Part shown: positions 17,946 through 26,591 of the stretch, piece after piece
How positions within the stretch are numbered: the stretch's first letter is position 1
How the letters are laid out: the number at the start of each line of letters is the position of its first letter
DNA from: Sphingobium sp. WTD-1
GTDB taxonomy: Bacteria; Pseudomonadota; Alphaproteobacteria; Sphingomonadales; Sphingomonadaceae
Assembly: GCF_030128825.1 (NCBI RefSeq)
Contig: NZ_CP119127.1
Span: forward strand, 4,701,501 to 4,765,500
Reading direction: 5' to 3'
DNA length: 64,000 bases
Made by a program: the position numbers and the translations under genes
Notes under the pieces: model-generated
What the model was told of the DNA's origin: nothing
Database searches by the model: none
What the model saw: the letters and a program-made list of their open reading frames with translations, nothing else

Positions 17946-18443
17946 TATCGATCTGGCAATGCACCACTAAAATACGCCAACTTGTCAAAAGGTCGTCTTT
18001 CTGTCCGGCATGGACGATGGCCTCGCGAAGCGGACTCGGCGTTGAAAGGTTGACCGTCACCGTATGCTCATAGGTGTTCATCGCCCACGAGCTATCTTGT
18101 CCCTCATCGGCTGAATGGATGTTTATCGTCCATTCACCTTCCTTGATAACAACGGGCTGATCTTCAGGGATGATGAGTGTATCATGGCTATGGAGCCGGA
18201 AATTCCCTACTTGTATTTCTGCCATTCACCGCTCCAAAACCGATCCTTTGATCGAAGCATTGCTGAAACCCTCCCATAAAGCATCATCCGAGAAAAGGCG
18301 ACAGGCCCGATCGTCGTTCTACAAAAACCGTTATACTGGAAACGGATGTGAGTAATCGCATGTTTCCGACACGACGAAATAATGTATAGTGCCTATTCAA
18401 TGACGATTGCCGTCGTGACATCTCAGCAAGGGACTACATACAC

Positions 18444-19109
18444 GTGACGCACTTGTCCGACGCGATACCGCTGGAACATTTCAAGACGCTTTTCTCTACC
18501 GTGGAGGAGGTGATTGTGGCACGCAACACCGCCGCCTACTACGTAAGAGACTCTGCGAGCGCTTCGACCACGAACCTGTTTGTTTGGGACGAAGCCATTG
18601 GCCGAGGCCTAGTCAAGGATGGTGAAGAAATGCGGAAATATCATCCGCATAAACTACGTAAAGCCTATGGTCTGACTAAAGATCGAATTGGCGAGGAGCC
18701 TTTCAAAGAAGTCTACTGTGTCAAATATTTCAATGAGTACAGCACTCAGAATTTTTTCGGTGAGGAGGCGCGCTTCCCATTCGCGCAGATTGATTTGGTA
18801 CAATGTTATCCCGGTGATATCCATATTTCTGACGTCACCCTGCTTGACCTGACCAAACCCCTCATGGACCAGAGCAAAATTGCGCCGCGTTCACATAGAG
18901 GGTTGCATGTGTTCCCAATGTTGCTCGACGGGTTGAAGTCGGTTGCAAAGCAGAAGGGGATACGCCGGTTATCACTCATGGCGGCTTCGCCAGCGGCACA
19001 TGAAACGTTTTCGCGATACGGAGTTACACCGACCGATGCGCCCGCCTCACAATATGCGTTCAAAAACTTGGGCTTCAGTCATGCGATGGCGTTGACACTC
19101 GATCCTTGA
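18444..19109 (+). CDS. Orphan protein with GNAT-like C-terminal half
   Basis: A 221-residue protein starting at GTG 18444 with an AAGGGA site about 10 bases upstream. The N-terminal half is not recognised. The last 70 residues resemble an acyltransferase: RGLHVFPMLLDGLKSVAKQK in the position of the acetyl-CoA loop helix, then LSLMAASPAAHETFSRYGV and a terminal YAFKNLGFSHAMALTL strand. GC is much lower than in the flanking core genes, pointing to horizontal transfer. It is divergent from the IS-interrupted 108-residue gene and shares 218 bp of upstream DNA with it. Substrate and role are unknown. Confidence 0.6.
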   Translation: MTHLSDAIPLEHFKTLFSTVEEVIVARNTAAYYVRDSASASTTNLFVWDEAIGRGLVKDGEEMRKYHPHKLRKAYGLTKDRIGEEPFKEVYCVKYFNEYSTQNFFGEEARFPFAQIDLVQCYPGDIHISDVTLLDLTKPLMDQSKIAPRSHRGLHVFPMLLDGLKSVAKQKGIRRLSLMAASPAAHETFSRYGVTPTDAPASQYAFKNLGFSHAMALTLDP

Positions 19110-19452
19110 TGGGAGTTCAGTTCTGCTTCTGGGCATCGCGCAATAGGCAATCAATGGCCGACATGGGCGCACTCCCGACTTCCCTTTCCTACTCGCCGCT
19201 CTTCTGATCTACCCTGCGCGATGGAACAGGCCGCTCCCACGCCCCGCTTAACACCTCTGCCCCACGCCCTAACCTGTCGCCTCGCTGTCGCTTCATTGTC
19301 GCGTAACAGGCGCGCGACCGTCGCGTCGGCGTGACCCGCGTGTGACGTGCCTGTCGCTGCGCCGGCGCGTGGCAGGCGCCATTCGCCGGAATCGACGCAA
19401 TTTAGCCCTGCGACACTGTGAACTTCGGGCTGTCGCGTCGCGGGGCGACGGT
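19110..19452. other. Gene-free stretch with clustered TGTCGC motifs
   Basis: No convincing coding frame is seen in these 343 bp. Between about 19278 and 19440 the hexamer TGTCGC occurs five times on the plus strand and once as GCGACA, far above what is seen nearby. It may be the scar at the right edge of the accessory island. No function is assigned. Confidence 0.4.
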
Positions 19453-19980
19453 TCAGCTTGCCGGCTTGGGCTTCAGCATCGGTTCGATGCCCAGCATCTT
19501 GGGTATCCCGCCGATCGTCGTGCGGAGTTTCGCATAGCGGCTGTCCATGCAGCCCGACTGGAAATCGAGCCGGGTCGGCTTCGTCCCGTTCTTCCCGCCG
19601 CCGCGCGTCCATTCGATCGTGTAGCCGGGCATGTCGGTGGCGAAGCGGGTGCAATTCTCGCCCTGGGCGATGCGCTTTGCCGTGCCGGTCGCCGGCTTCC
19701 ACGGGGCGAGGCCGGCGCGCAGCTGGCGATATTGCGCGGCGCTGACGGTGAAGCGGGTCGGACCGGGGACGGAGGTGAAGCGCTCGGGCTCCAGCAGTCC
19801 CGAGCCATCGGGCGTCACCGTGAGCGTATAGGCGGGGCAGGCGCCGAAGCAGCGACCGGCGGTAAAGCGGATCGTGTCGCCGGCGGCCGTCGGCGGCTCC
19901 AGCTCCACCTTCTCCCGGTCGGTCACGCATCCCGCCAGCGCCAACATCGCAACCGGCCCCATCATCATCGCTCTCTTCAT
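19453..19980 (-). CDS. DUF6438 domain lipoprotein
   Basis: A 175-residue exported lipoprotein: MKRAMMMGPVAMLALAGC gives the lipobox LAGC with the acylated cysteine at residue 18. The DUF6438 signature follows as CFGACPAYTLTVTPDGSGLL. A second conserved part includes TRFATDMPGYTIEW and the C-terminal FQSGCMDS. The start has an AGAGGGGC ribosome site. It is divergent from rph with about 96 bp between them. Much longer open frames over this region run antisense through rph and are rejected. The function of the family is unknown. Confidence 0.8.
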   Translation of the reverse strand: MKRAMMMGPVAMLALAGCVTDREKVELEPPTAAGDTIRFTAGRCFGACPAYTLTVTPDGSGLLEPERFTSVPGPTRFTVSAAQYRQLRAGLAPWKPATGTAKRIAQGENCTRFATDMPGYTIEWTRGGGKNGTKPTRLDFQSGCMDSRYAKLRTTIGGIPKMLGIEPMLKPKPAS

Positions 19981-20076
19981 GGCGCCCCTCTTATCGCAAC
20001 TTTTGGCGGATGGCACTGGCATGACGCGCATCCCGGCGCTATCCCCCGCCACCTGACCGCTTCGGAGTAGAATATT

Positions 20077-20793
20077 ATGCGTCCTTCCGGCCGCGCGCCC
20101 GACCAGATGCGCGACATCACCATGGAACCCGGCTTCACCATCCATGCCGAGGGTTCGTGCCTCGTCAGCTTCGGTGACACCCGTGTCCTCTGCACCGCCT
20201 CGATCGAGGAAAAGGTGCCTCCCTTCCTGCGCGGCAAGGGTTCGGGCTGGGTCACGGCCGAATATGGCATGCTGCCCCGCGCCACCCACACCCGCGGCAG
20301 CCGCGAAGCGGCCAAGGGCAAGCAGTCGGGTCGCACGCAGGAAATCCAGCGCCTGATCGGCCGCTCGCTGCGCACCGTCGTCGATTTGAAGAAGCTTGGC
20401 GAACGCCAGATCGTGATCGACTGCGACGTGATCCAGGCCGATGGCGGCACCCGCACCGCCGCGATCTCGGGCAGTTGGGTTGCGCTGCGCATCGCCGTCG
20501 ACAAGCTGCTCGCCTCGGGCGCGCTCAGCGAAGACCCCATCATCCAGAAGGTCGCGGCGATCAGCTGCGGCATCTATGAAGGCACGCCGGTGCTCGACCT
20601 CGACTATGCCGAGGACAGCAATGCCGAGACCGACGCCAACCTGATCCTGACCGGCGACGGCAAGTTCGCCGAAGTGCAGGCCACGGCGGAAGGCGCCGCC
20701 TATGACGAGGAAGAGCTGCTCCGCCTGCTCCGCCTCGCCCGCATCGGCTGCGCCAAGATCTTCGCCGCGCAGGATGTGGCGACGGGTCGGTAA
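20077..20793 (+). CDS. rph: Ribonuclease PH
   Basis: A 238-residue phosphorolytic 3'-5' exoribonuclease that trims tRNA precursors. Typical motifs are [14 protein letters not shown] at the N-terminus, [21 protein letters not shown], the substrate segment [17 protein letters not shown], and [18 protein letters not shown] with the phosphate-binding GGTRTA. Length is normal. It heads the rph-rdgB-hemW series that is conserved in sphingomonads, though rdgB and hemW are separated here by three extra genes. Confidence 0.97.
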   Translation: MRPSGRAPDQMRDITMEPGFTIHAEGSCLVSFGDTRVLCTASIEEKVPPFLRGKGSGWVTAEYGMLPRATHTRGSREAAKGKQSGRTQEIQRLIGRSLRTVVDLKKLGERQIVIDCDVIQADGGTRTAAISGSWVALRIAVDKLLASGALSEDPIIQKVAAISCGIYEGTPVLDLDYAEDSNAETDANLILTGDGKFAEVQATAEGAAYDEEELLRLLRLARIGCAKIFAAQDVATGR

Positions 20794-20809
20794 GCCAAAA
20801 CACAAAATG

Positions 20810-20898
20810 CCGTCATGCCAGCGAAAGCTGGCATCTCCCTTTTCTTTCGGCTCTAACGTCAGAAAGAAGTGAGATCCCAGCCTTCGCTGGGATGACGG
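20810..20898. repeat. Palindromic intergenic repeat, GTCATGCCAGCG type
   Basis: The ends CCGTCAT and ATGACGG are complementary, and each half has its own stem (CCAGCGAAAGCTGG and CCCAGCCTTCGCTGGG). It fills the gap between rph and rdgB. It belongs to the same broad class as the elements at 16873 and 44057 but has a different core. Confidence 0.75.
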
Positions 20899-20920
20899 AA
20901 ATAATGCAGGGTAGAGCCAG

Positions 20921-21550
20921 ATGAGCGACGACTATGGACAGGAACAGGCGATCCGCAAGCTGAAGCCCGGCAAGCTGGTGATCGCCAGCCACAATGCCGG
21001 CAAGGTGCGGGAAATCGCCGCCCTGCTCGGCCCCTATGGGATCGAGCCGATCTCCGCCGCGTCGCTCGACCTGCCCGAGCCGGAGGAGACCGGCACCACC
21101 TTCATCGCGAACGCCGAGCTGAAGGCGATGCAGGCCGCCGACCTCAGCGGCCTGCCTGCGCTGGCCGACGACAGCGGCCTGTGCGTCGAGGCGCTGAACG
21201 GCGATCCGGGTCTCTTTTCCGCCCGCTGGGCCGGGCCGGACAAGGACTTCGGCATGGCGATGCAGAAGGTGTGGGACGGGGTCCAGGCCAAGGGGCCGGA
21301 CGCCGGCCATGGCGCCCATTTCATCTGCGCCCTGGCCCTCGCCTGGCCCGACGGCCATGTCGAGGCGTTCGAGGGCCGGGTCGACGGCCTGCTGGTCTGG
21401 CCACCGCGCGGGGCAAATGGCTTTGGCTATGACGCGATGTTCCAGCCCTTGGGCCACGACATCAGCTTCGGCGAGATGGACCCGGACGCCAAGCACGCAA
21501 TGAGCCACCGCGCCGACGCCTTCGCCCAGTTGGTGAAGGCGGTGATCTGA
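20921..21550 (+). CDS. rdgB: Non-canonical purine NTP pyrophosphatase RdgB/HAM1
   Basis: A 209-residue cytoplasmic enzyme that hydrolyses dITP, XTP and similar NTPs to monophosphates and so keeps deaminated purines out of nucleic acids. The family motifs are present: [19 protein letters not shown] for NTP binding, [26 protein letters not shown] with the metal aspartates, and [11 protein letters not shown] followed by [10 protein letters not shown]. It has about 12 extra residues before the usual start. Confidence 0.96.
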   Translation: MSDDYGQEQAIRKLKPGKLVIASHNAGKVREIAALLGPYGIEPISAASLDLPEPEETGTTFIANAELKAMQAADLSGLPALADDSGLCVEALNGDPGLFSARWAGPDKDFGMAMQKVWDGVQAKGPDAGHGAHFICALALAWPDGHVEAFEGRVDGLLVWPPRGANGFGYDAMFQPLGHDISFGEMDPDAKHAMSHRADAFAQLVKAVI

Positions 21551-21557
21551 TCGGATT

Positions 21558-21585
21558 GGGGGGGGGGGGCGGTCCCGGCCGCCCC
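21558..21585. terminator. 12-G tract with overlapping GC hairpin
   Basis: Twelve consecutive G residues (21558-21569) run into the stem GGGGCGG/CCGCCCC (21566-21572 and 21579-21585), just after the rdgB stop and touching the stop codon of the convergent CAP gene. It may act as a shared terminator. The length of the tract is likely to vary between clones. Confidence 0.4.
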
Positions 21586-22205
21586 TATTCCTCGCCGCTC
21601 GCCAGCACCGGCGCTGCATCCAGCGGCCCCATGCCGAACATGTTGCCGGCGGGATAATAGCGGCAGACGAGATAATCGAAGCTGCGCCCCTCGGCCAGCG
21701 CGCAGCCAACCGACCGGGTGCCGCGCCAGATAATCTGGGTATAATGGGCGACATCCTGCCAGCGACCGGTGGTGCTGAAATTGGGCATCTTGCCGGCCCG
21801 GCGGAAATAGCGCCGTTCATTGAGGAAGGCCCCGACCATCACCTCATAATCATAGAGGCCCCGGCTTCCCATCCACAGATTTTCGCCGCTCGGCACTGCA
21901 CGGGTCGCGCGCGGACTGTGGGCAAAAATATTGGTCCGCGCCATCTGCCGCGCATAGCGCGCAGCATCCGCCGCCAGCGTCCGGTCCCAGGTAAGCGGAA
22001 CCAGGCCCCAGCGGCTGCGCTCGTCATTATGCATGCCCAGGACCACGTCCTGCAGCAGCCCATCGTCGCGATCGGCCTCTTCCATGCCATATTGTTCGGC
22101 CGGGCTGGGCGCGCGCCGCGCCGGCGCCGCCTGCCCCTTGCCACCGAAAATCCCCAGCATCATGGCAGCCGTCGCAACGGCCAGCCCCCATTTCCACCCG
22201 CGCAT
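21585..22205 (-). CDS. Secreted CAP-domain (SCP/PR1-like) protein, copy 1
   Basis: A 206-residue exported protein with signal segment (WGLAVATAAMMLGIFGGKGQA) and a full CAP domain: HNDERSRWGLVPLTWD, the GENLWMGSRG block, WQDVAHYTQIIWRGTRSVGCA and DYLVCRYYPAGN. The four CAP signatures and the tetrad His/Glu positions are kept. It shares layout and many exact motifs with the CAP protein at 23184, so the two are paralogues. It is convergent with rdgB and separated by 134 bp from the lipoprotein gene upstream. The role of bacterial CAP proteins is mostly unknown. Confidence 0.9.
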   Translation of the reverse strand: MRGWKWGLAVATAAMMLGIFGGKGQAAPARRAPSPAEQYGMEEADRDDGLLQDVVLGMHNDERSRWGLVPLTWDRTLAADAARYARQMARTNIFAHSPRATRAVPSGENLWMGSRGLYDYEVMVGAFLNERRYFRRAGKMPNFSTTGRWQDVAHYTQIIWRGTRSVGCALAEGRSFDYLVCRYYPAGNMFGMGPLDAAPVLASGEE

Positions 22206-22339
22206 CGTCTTTATTCTTTCGACCCGATAATCCGCGCCTCTCCCCCGGCCGGACCGGTTCGGAGCACGATGCTGCGGCTAGGCATCGGATCATATGAAGC
22301 GGGGATGAATGGTCGGGCACAGGCAGCACGCCGCCCGCC

Positions 22340-23107
22340 TCACTCCGACGAAACGGGTCGCAGCTTCGCCGAATCGATATGCCAGCGCCGCTGCGCGGCT
22401 GACGCCCCATCGACATCATTGACGCGCCGCACGACATAGGTGCCCACAAAATGCTGGCGGGTGCCATCCGCCAGTTCCGCGTCGATCGTCACCGGCACCG
22501 GCTGGTAAACGGAGCCGGCGCCCGCATCGCCCGGCGTCATCCGGCCGATCGTCACATGGGTCGCACGGGTGGCGGCAAAGCCGGCCTGGAATTTTTCCAT
22601 CGTCTGCCCTGCCGGCCCATTCTCGCCCCACTGGCTCCAGGCGGTGCCATAATCGCGCGCGTTGATCGCCGCATAATAACGCTGCACCACGGCCGCCGCA
22701 GCCGCCAGACTCTTGGGCTCGGGCGTGCATCCCGCCATCGGCTCGCCCTGGCCGTCAAACAGGGCGCAACTGCGCGCGATCTCATCCTCGATCATCGCAC
22801 AGCTATTGGCGGCATTGCAGGGCGGATGGGTGGCTGGCGACACACTGATGCACAGCTTCACGCGACGCGCGGCCGCAGCAGCGCCGATCTCGGCGGTACA
22901 GGACAGGGGCGACAGGTCGGCCTCGCTGTGCTGGGGGAGCGGCGCCTTTTCCGGCTGGGCAGCGTTGCTGGAGGAGTTTTCCGGCGCGGCGGGCGCAGCG
23001 CCCTGATTGTCGGGCGTCGGAGATGGTGAACCACACGCAGAAAGGGCAAGCAGCGTGATCGCTGTGCCTATGCAGGCCCATGGCCTTGTTCTTGAATCCA
23101 GCTGCAT
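22340..23107 (-). CDS. Cysteine-containing lipoprotein between two CAP genes
   Basis: A 255-residue lipoprotein with signal and lipobox LSAC (MQLDSRTRPWACIGTAITLL, then ALSACGS), chosen because GGAGG lies seven bases before ATG 23107. A disordered Pro/Ala/Ser stretch follows, then a region with several cysteines (SCTAEIG, LCISVSPATHPPCNAANSC, SCALF, AGCTPEP) that may form disulfides. The C-terminal half looks like an NTF2-like or DUF4019-type fold (VQRYYAAINARDYGTAWSQW, a common start of such domains). No specific family is claimed. It sits between two paralogous CAP-domain genes in the same direction. Confidence 0.7.
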   Translation of the reverse strand: MQLDSRTRPWACIGTAITLLALSACGSPSPTPDNQGAAPAAPENSSSNAAQPEKAPLPQHSEADLSPLSCTAEIGAAAAARRVKLCISVSPATHPPCNAANSCAMIEDEIARSCALFDGQGEPMAGCTPEPKSLAAAAAVVQRYYAAINARDYGTAWSQWGENGPAGQTMEKFQAGFAATRATHVTIGRMTPGDAGAGSVYQPVPVTIDAELADGTRQHFVGTYVVRRVNDVDGASAAQRRWHIDSAKLRPVSSE

Positions 23108-23183
23108 TTTTCCTCCCCCCTTTTGCCGACTGCGCTTCAAGGCATAATCGACAGAGAGGAAAAATGATCCGCTTGGGAAAACC

Positions 23184-23813
23184 TCAGCCCTGCCAGCCGC
23201 CAAAGTCGCGGTCGAACGGGCTCATGCCATAGACATTGCCAGCCGGATAATAGCGGCAGACCAGATAATCATATTGGGCACCCTCGCCCAGCGCGCAGCC
23301 GACCCGACGGGTGCCGCGCCAGATCATCTGGGTATAGTGGCCGACATCTTCCCAATTGCCGGTCGTGCTGACATCGGGGAAGCGGGCCTTGAACACGAAG
23401 GCACGGCGTTCGTCCATGAAGGCGTCGAGCATGGCGGTATAGCCATAGGCCCGGTGCGTCCCCATCCACAGATTTTCGCCGATTTCCTCGTCGCGCTCGC
23501 CGCCATGCGAATGGCGGAACTGGTTGGTATGCACCATCTGGCGCGCATAACCGGCGGCGTCAGCAGCCAGACCGTCGTCCCAGGCCAGCGCGGGCACGCC
23601 CAGCGACTGGCGCTCGCGATTATGCACGTCCATCACCACCTGGCGCAGCATCGCGTCGGACCGCGGCGCCGGCTGGATATTATAATAATTCCACACGTCG
23701 CGATTGACCGAAGCCGATGCCGGTGCGACCGCCCCTGCGATCATCCCGCCGAAAAGCATCAGTGCAGCCGCTAGCGGGCCGCGCTGAACGCGTCTAAAGA
23801 TATGTCCACTCAT
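23184..23813 (-). CDS. Secreted CAP-domain (SCP/PR1-like) protein, copy 2
   Basis: A 209-residue exported CAP protein with signal peptide (PLAAALMLFGGMIAGAVAPASA). The domain has VHNRERQSLGVPALAWDDGL, HSHGGERDEEIGENLWMG, WEDVGHYTQMIWRGTRRVGCA and DYLVCRYYPAGNVYGM. It is clearly a paralogue of the copy at 21585. Its ATG (23811-23813 on the minus strand) overlaps the ATG of hemW (23812-23814 on the plus strand) in the single tetramer CATG, so each promoter must lie inside the other gene. An alternative start at 23849 would lie even deeper in hemW. Confidence 0.88.
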   Translation of the reverse strand: MSGHIFRRVQRGPLAAALMLFGGMIAGAVAPASASVNRDVWNYYNIQPAPRSDAMLRQVVMDVHNRERQSLGVPALAWDDGLAADAAGYARQMVHTNQFRHSHGGERDEEIGENLWMGTHRAYGYTAMLDAFMDERRAFVFKARFPDVSTTGNWEDVGHYTQMIWRGTRRVGCALGEGAQYDYLVCRYYPAGNVYGMSPFDRDFGGWQG

Positions 23814-24987
23814 GTCACCCGAAGTCCTTCTCGCCCCACCGGCTTTCACCGAGGCTCTTGGCCTATATGTTCATTGGCCATTTTGTGTTTCGAAGTGTCC
23901 TTACTGCGATTTTAACAGTCATGTGCGCGACCGGATCGACACCGATGCATGGCAGGCTGCATTGCTCGCCGACCTTGCCCATGAGGCGGAAAAAACCGGC
24001 CGGCGACCGCTCCGTTCGATCTTCTTTGGCGGTGGCACGCCGTCGCTGATGCCGCCCCGCATCGCCGCTTCCCTGATCGAGGCGGCGGAAAGACATTGGG
24101 GCTTTTCCAACGATATAGAGATCACGCTTGAGGCCAACCCGAACTCGGTGGAAGCCGCGCGTTTCGGCGATCTGGCGGCCGCCGGGATCAACCGCGTGTC
24201 GCTCGGCCTGCAGGCACTCGACAATGAGGCACTGGCCTTCCTGGGACGTGCCCATGACGTGGATGAGGGGCTGGGCGCACTCGACACGGCTCGTCGCATT
24301 TTTGACCGGGTCAGCTTTGATCTTATCTACGCGCGCCCCGGCCAGAGCGAATCGGACTGGGAAGCGGAGCTGGCGCGCGCCCTCTCCTTCGGCACCGGCC
24401 ATTTGTCGCTCTATCAGTTAACGATCGAGCCGGGCACGCGCTTCGCCACGCTCGCCGCACAGGGCAAGCTGAAACCGGTCGACCCAGATCATGGCGCCAC
24501 CCTTTATGAGCTGACCCAGGCGATGACCGCGCAGGCCGGTATCCCTTCCTACGAAATCAGCAACCATGCCCGGCCGGGCCAGGAAAGCCGCCATAACCTC
24601 ATCTACTGGCGCTATGGCGACTATCTCGGCATTGGTCCGGGCGCCCATGGCCGCCGCGGCGGCATGGCGACATTGCGCCACAAGAAGCCGGAAAACTGGA
24701 TGGGCGCGGTCGATCGCAACGGCAACGGCCTGCAACAGGAAGTGCCGCTGCAGGCCGAGGACAAGGCGCGCGAGGCGCTGCTGATGGGATTGCGTCTGGG
24801 CGAAGGGGTCGATCTGGCCCGGATCGCCGGCCTGTCGGGCCTGCCGATCGACGCGCTGGTGGATGATCGGGCGGTCGACCGGATGAATGATCTGGGGCTG
24901 GTCTGGCGAACCGGCAACCGGCTTCAGGTCAGCCCGGCGGGCATGTTGCTGCTCGACGCCATCCTGCCCGAAGTGGTCGCGGTTTAA
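23812..24987 (+). CDS. hemW: Radical SAM heme chaperone HemW
   Basis: A 391-residue radical SAM protein formerly called oxygen-independent coproporphyrinogen oxidase-like; HemW binds heme and passes it to membrane proteins. The 4Fe-4S motif is CVSKCPYCDFN near residue 28, followed by FFGGGTPSLMPP, the glycine-rich SAM motif, and ITLEANPNS, INRVSLGLQALDNEAL. The HNLIYWRYGDYLGIGPGAHG block is characteristic of HemW rather than HemN. The ATG shares its bases with the divergent CAP start codon and no later in-frame start precedes the conserved YVHWPFC. Confidence 0.94.
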   Translation: MSPEVLLAPPAFTEALGLYVHWPFCVSKCPYCDFNSHVRDRIDTDAWQAALLADLAHEAEKTGRRPLRSIFFGGGTPSLMPPRIAASLIEAAERHWGFSNDIEITLEANPNSVEAARFGDLAAAGINRVSLGLQALDNEALAFLGRAHDVDEGLGALDTARRIFDRVSFDLIYARPGQSESDWEAELARALSFGTGHLSLYQLTIEPGTRFATLAAQGKLKPVDPDHGATLYELTQAMTAQAGIPSYEISNHARPGQESRHNLIYWRYGDYLGIGPGAHGRRGGMATLRHKKPENWMGAVDRNGNGLQQEVPLQAEDKAREALLMGLRLGEGVDLARIAGLSGLPIDALVDDRAVDRMNDLGLVWRTGNRLQVSPAGMLLLDAILPEVVAV

Positions 24988-24992
24988 AAGCC

Positions 24993-26591
24993 TCAGTCCG
25001 GGTTGCGATCGAGGTCGGCCAGTTCCTGATCGATGTCGCGCAGTGCCTCTGCCCGGTCGCTTTCCGGCATGCGGCTGGCGGCGATCTGGGCACGGGCAGC
25101 GGTGAGCCCGGCGCGCGCGGCATTGCGCCCCGCCCGTTCGGCATTGCGGGACATGCGCTCGGCATCGCGGGCGTTCAGCATGGCGATCCGCTCCGCCTTG
25201 CGGGCCTGCGCCTCGATCGCCCGCTCACAGATACGCACCCGGATGTTGCGGCGGCCATTGGCATCGACAAATTCGCGACGGCTGGTGACCTTGTCACCCT
25301 CGCAGCCTTCGCGCACGTCGACCACCGGCACCATGCGGGCAATCTCCGCCTCGGTCGGGATGCGATGGGTTTCGACCCGGCCATTGGCATGGGTGACGAT
25401 CACCCGGCCCGGCTCGCTGCGCACCGTCACCGGCGGCACGGGCGGGACCGGCGGAACCGGGGGCACGATGTCGGCGGCCGGAACCGGTGGCACGGGCGCT
25501 GCAGGCGGCACGCGATCGGCATGGGCAACCGGCGCGGGCGCTGCCGCCGGCATGGGCGCGGCGGCGGGAACCGGTGCGGCCTGCGGCAGGGCCTCGCGCG
25601 CCGATACGGGCTGCGACACCAGGTTGGTCAGCTTGGCGAAATCGGCCTGATCGACCTTGTCGGTGATCGCCGCCATCTGCTGCGCGGCGCGGCTGCCCGA
25701 CGCGGTAAGGGCCAGGCCCGTGGCGACGACCATGGCGACGGCAGCCATGCCCCAACTGATGCGCTTCAATGATGTTTCATGGCTCGAAAGCATTTTCAGC
25801 CTCCCCTTGAGCGTGGTGATGCGGGTGAGATGGCAGGCGCCGGCAAATTGGCGACCACCGGCGGCCTTCAATATGGCGCGGCCATAGGCATGGGCCTGAT
25901 CCTGGCCGTAGAGCGAGAGGACGCGCGCGTCGCAAGCGGTTTCCTGATCGGCGCGATAGGCGCGGTAGGCGATCCAGGCGACCGGATTGCACCAGTGCAG
26001 TGCCAGCAGCAGCAGCGCGACCATATTGGCGGCCAGATCGCCGCGCTCATGATGGGCGCGTTCATGGGCGATCGCCATATCCTGCTCCTGCGCGTCATAG
26101 CGCAGTCCGAAATCGGCCGGCAGGACAATATAGGGCCGAAAAATACCGAAGGCGAGCGGCCCCGATGCCTGTGGGCTGGTGATCAGGCGGATGCGCCCTT
26201 CCTCACCCAGCGGCGTCGATCCGGCCAATATGTCGCGGCGAAACCGGGCATAGCCGATCGCCTGCACGACCAGGAACAGCACGACGCCCAGCGCCCACAG
26301 GCCGATCGCCATTTCCAGCCAGGGGATGCTCGTCTCTGCGGCCTGTGTCGCGGGCGATGGCGCAATCTCCAGCAGCGCCGGCAAGCCCGCCTGATCCACG
26401 ACATTATGCAGCGGCGAAGGCGCGGCAACCTCGCGCGGAAGCGTCGGCAACAGCATGCGGGCCAGCGGCAGCAGCCACAGCCAATAGGCCGCCCCTGCCC
26501 CCAGCCAGCGCGCCACCGGGCGTCGCAACATCATCACCATCGCCATCAGCAGGGTCGTGGCGATCAGCGTTTCGGCCATCCAGACGCTCAT
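24993..26591 (-). CDS. BlaR1-like M56 membrane peptidase/sensor
   Basis: A 532-residue inner-membrane zinc peptidase of the M56 family, the sensor-protease partner of BlaI-type repressors. The N-terminal half has about four membrane segments and the active site HERAHHERGD (HExxH), followed by LALHWCNPVAWIAYRAYRADQETACDARVL. There is no penicillin-binding domain at the C-terminus; instead a Pro/Ala/Val-rich linker leads to a charged, helical segment of Ala-Arg-Glu-Arg repeats (AERIAMLNARDAERMSRNAE), probably a coiled coil in the periplasm. It overlaps the blaI-like stop by 4 bp. The signal sensed is unknown and is unlikely to be a beta-lactam via a PBP domain. Confidence 0.88.
   Translation of the reverse strand: MSVWMAETLIATTLLMAMVMMLRRPVARWLGAGAAYWLWLLPLARMLLPTLPREVAAPSPLHNVVDQAGLPALLEIAPSPATQAAETSIPWLEMAIGLWALGVVLFLVVQAIGYARFRRDILAGSTPLGEEGRIRLITSPQASGPLAFGIFRPYIVLPADFGLRYDAQEQDMAIAHERAHHERGDLAANMVALLLLALHWCNPVAWIAYRAYRADQETACDARVLSLYGQDQAHAYGRAILKAAGGRQFAGACHLTRITTLKGRLKMLSSHETSLKRISWGMAAVAMVVATGLALTASGSRAAQQMAAITDKVDQADFAKLTNLVSQPVSAREALPQAAPVPAAAPMPAAAPAPVAHADRVPPAAPVPPVPAADIVPPVPPVPPVPPVTVRSEPGRVIVTHANGRVETHRIPTEAEIARMVPVVDVREGCEGDKVTSRREFVDANGRRNIRVRICERAIEAQARKAERIAMLNARDAERMSRNAERAGRNAARAGLTAARAQIAASRMPESDRAEALRDIDQELADLDRNPD

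Larger units (their letters stand above)
17048..18225 (-). pseudogene. Small unknown gene interrupted by an insertion sequence
   Basis: The start at 18225 has a GGAG ribosome site 7 bases away and the frame runs to position 17946, where the IS begins; the present frame ends with three IS-encoded residues (RRC) and a stop. Removing 17094-17942 and one copy of the TA duplication rejoins the frame exactly: ...HCQID-TNLRRVTYSLAKALD-stop, with the stop codon at 17048-17050. The ancestral protein would be 108 aa, small, soluble and rich in beta-type residues (VVIKEGEWTINIHS, YEHTVTVNLS). I do not recognise a family. The gene lost only its last 14 residues, so a truncated product could still be made. 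It is divergent from the GNAT-like gene at 18444. Confidence 0.8.

Noticed and set aside
19453..20805. 450-codon minus-strand frame that extends the DUF6438 protein through rph
   Set aside because: The extension is antisense to rph. The lipoprotein start at 19980 has a lipobox and ribosome site.
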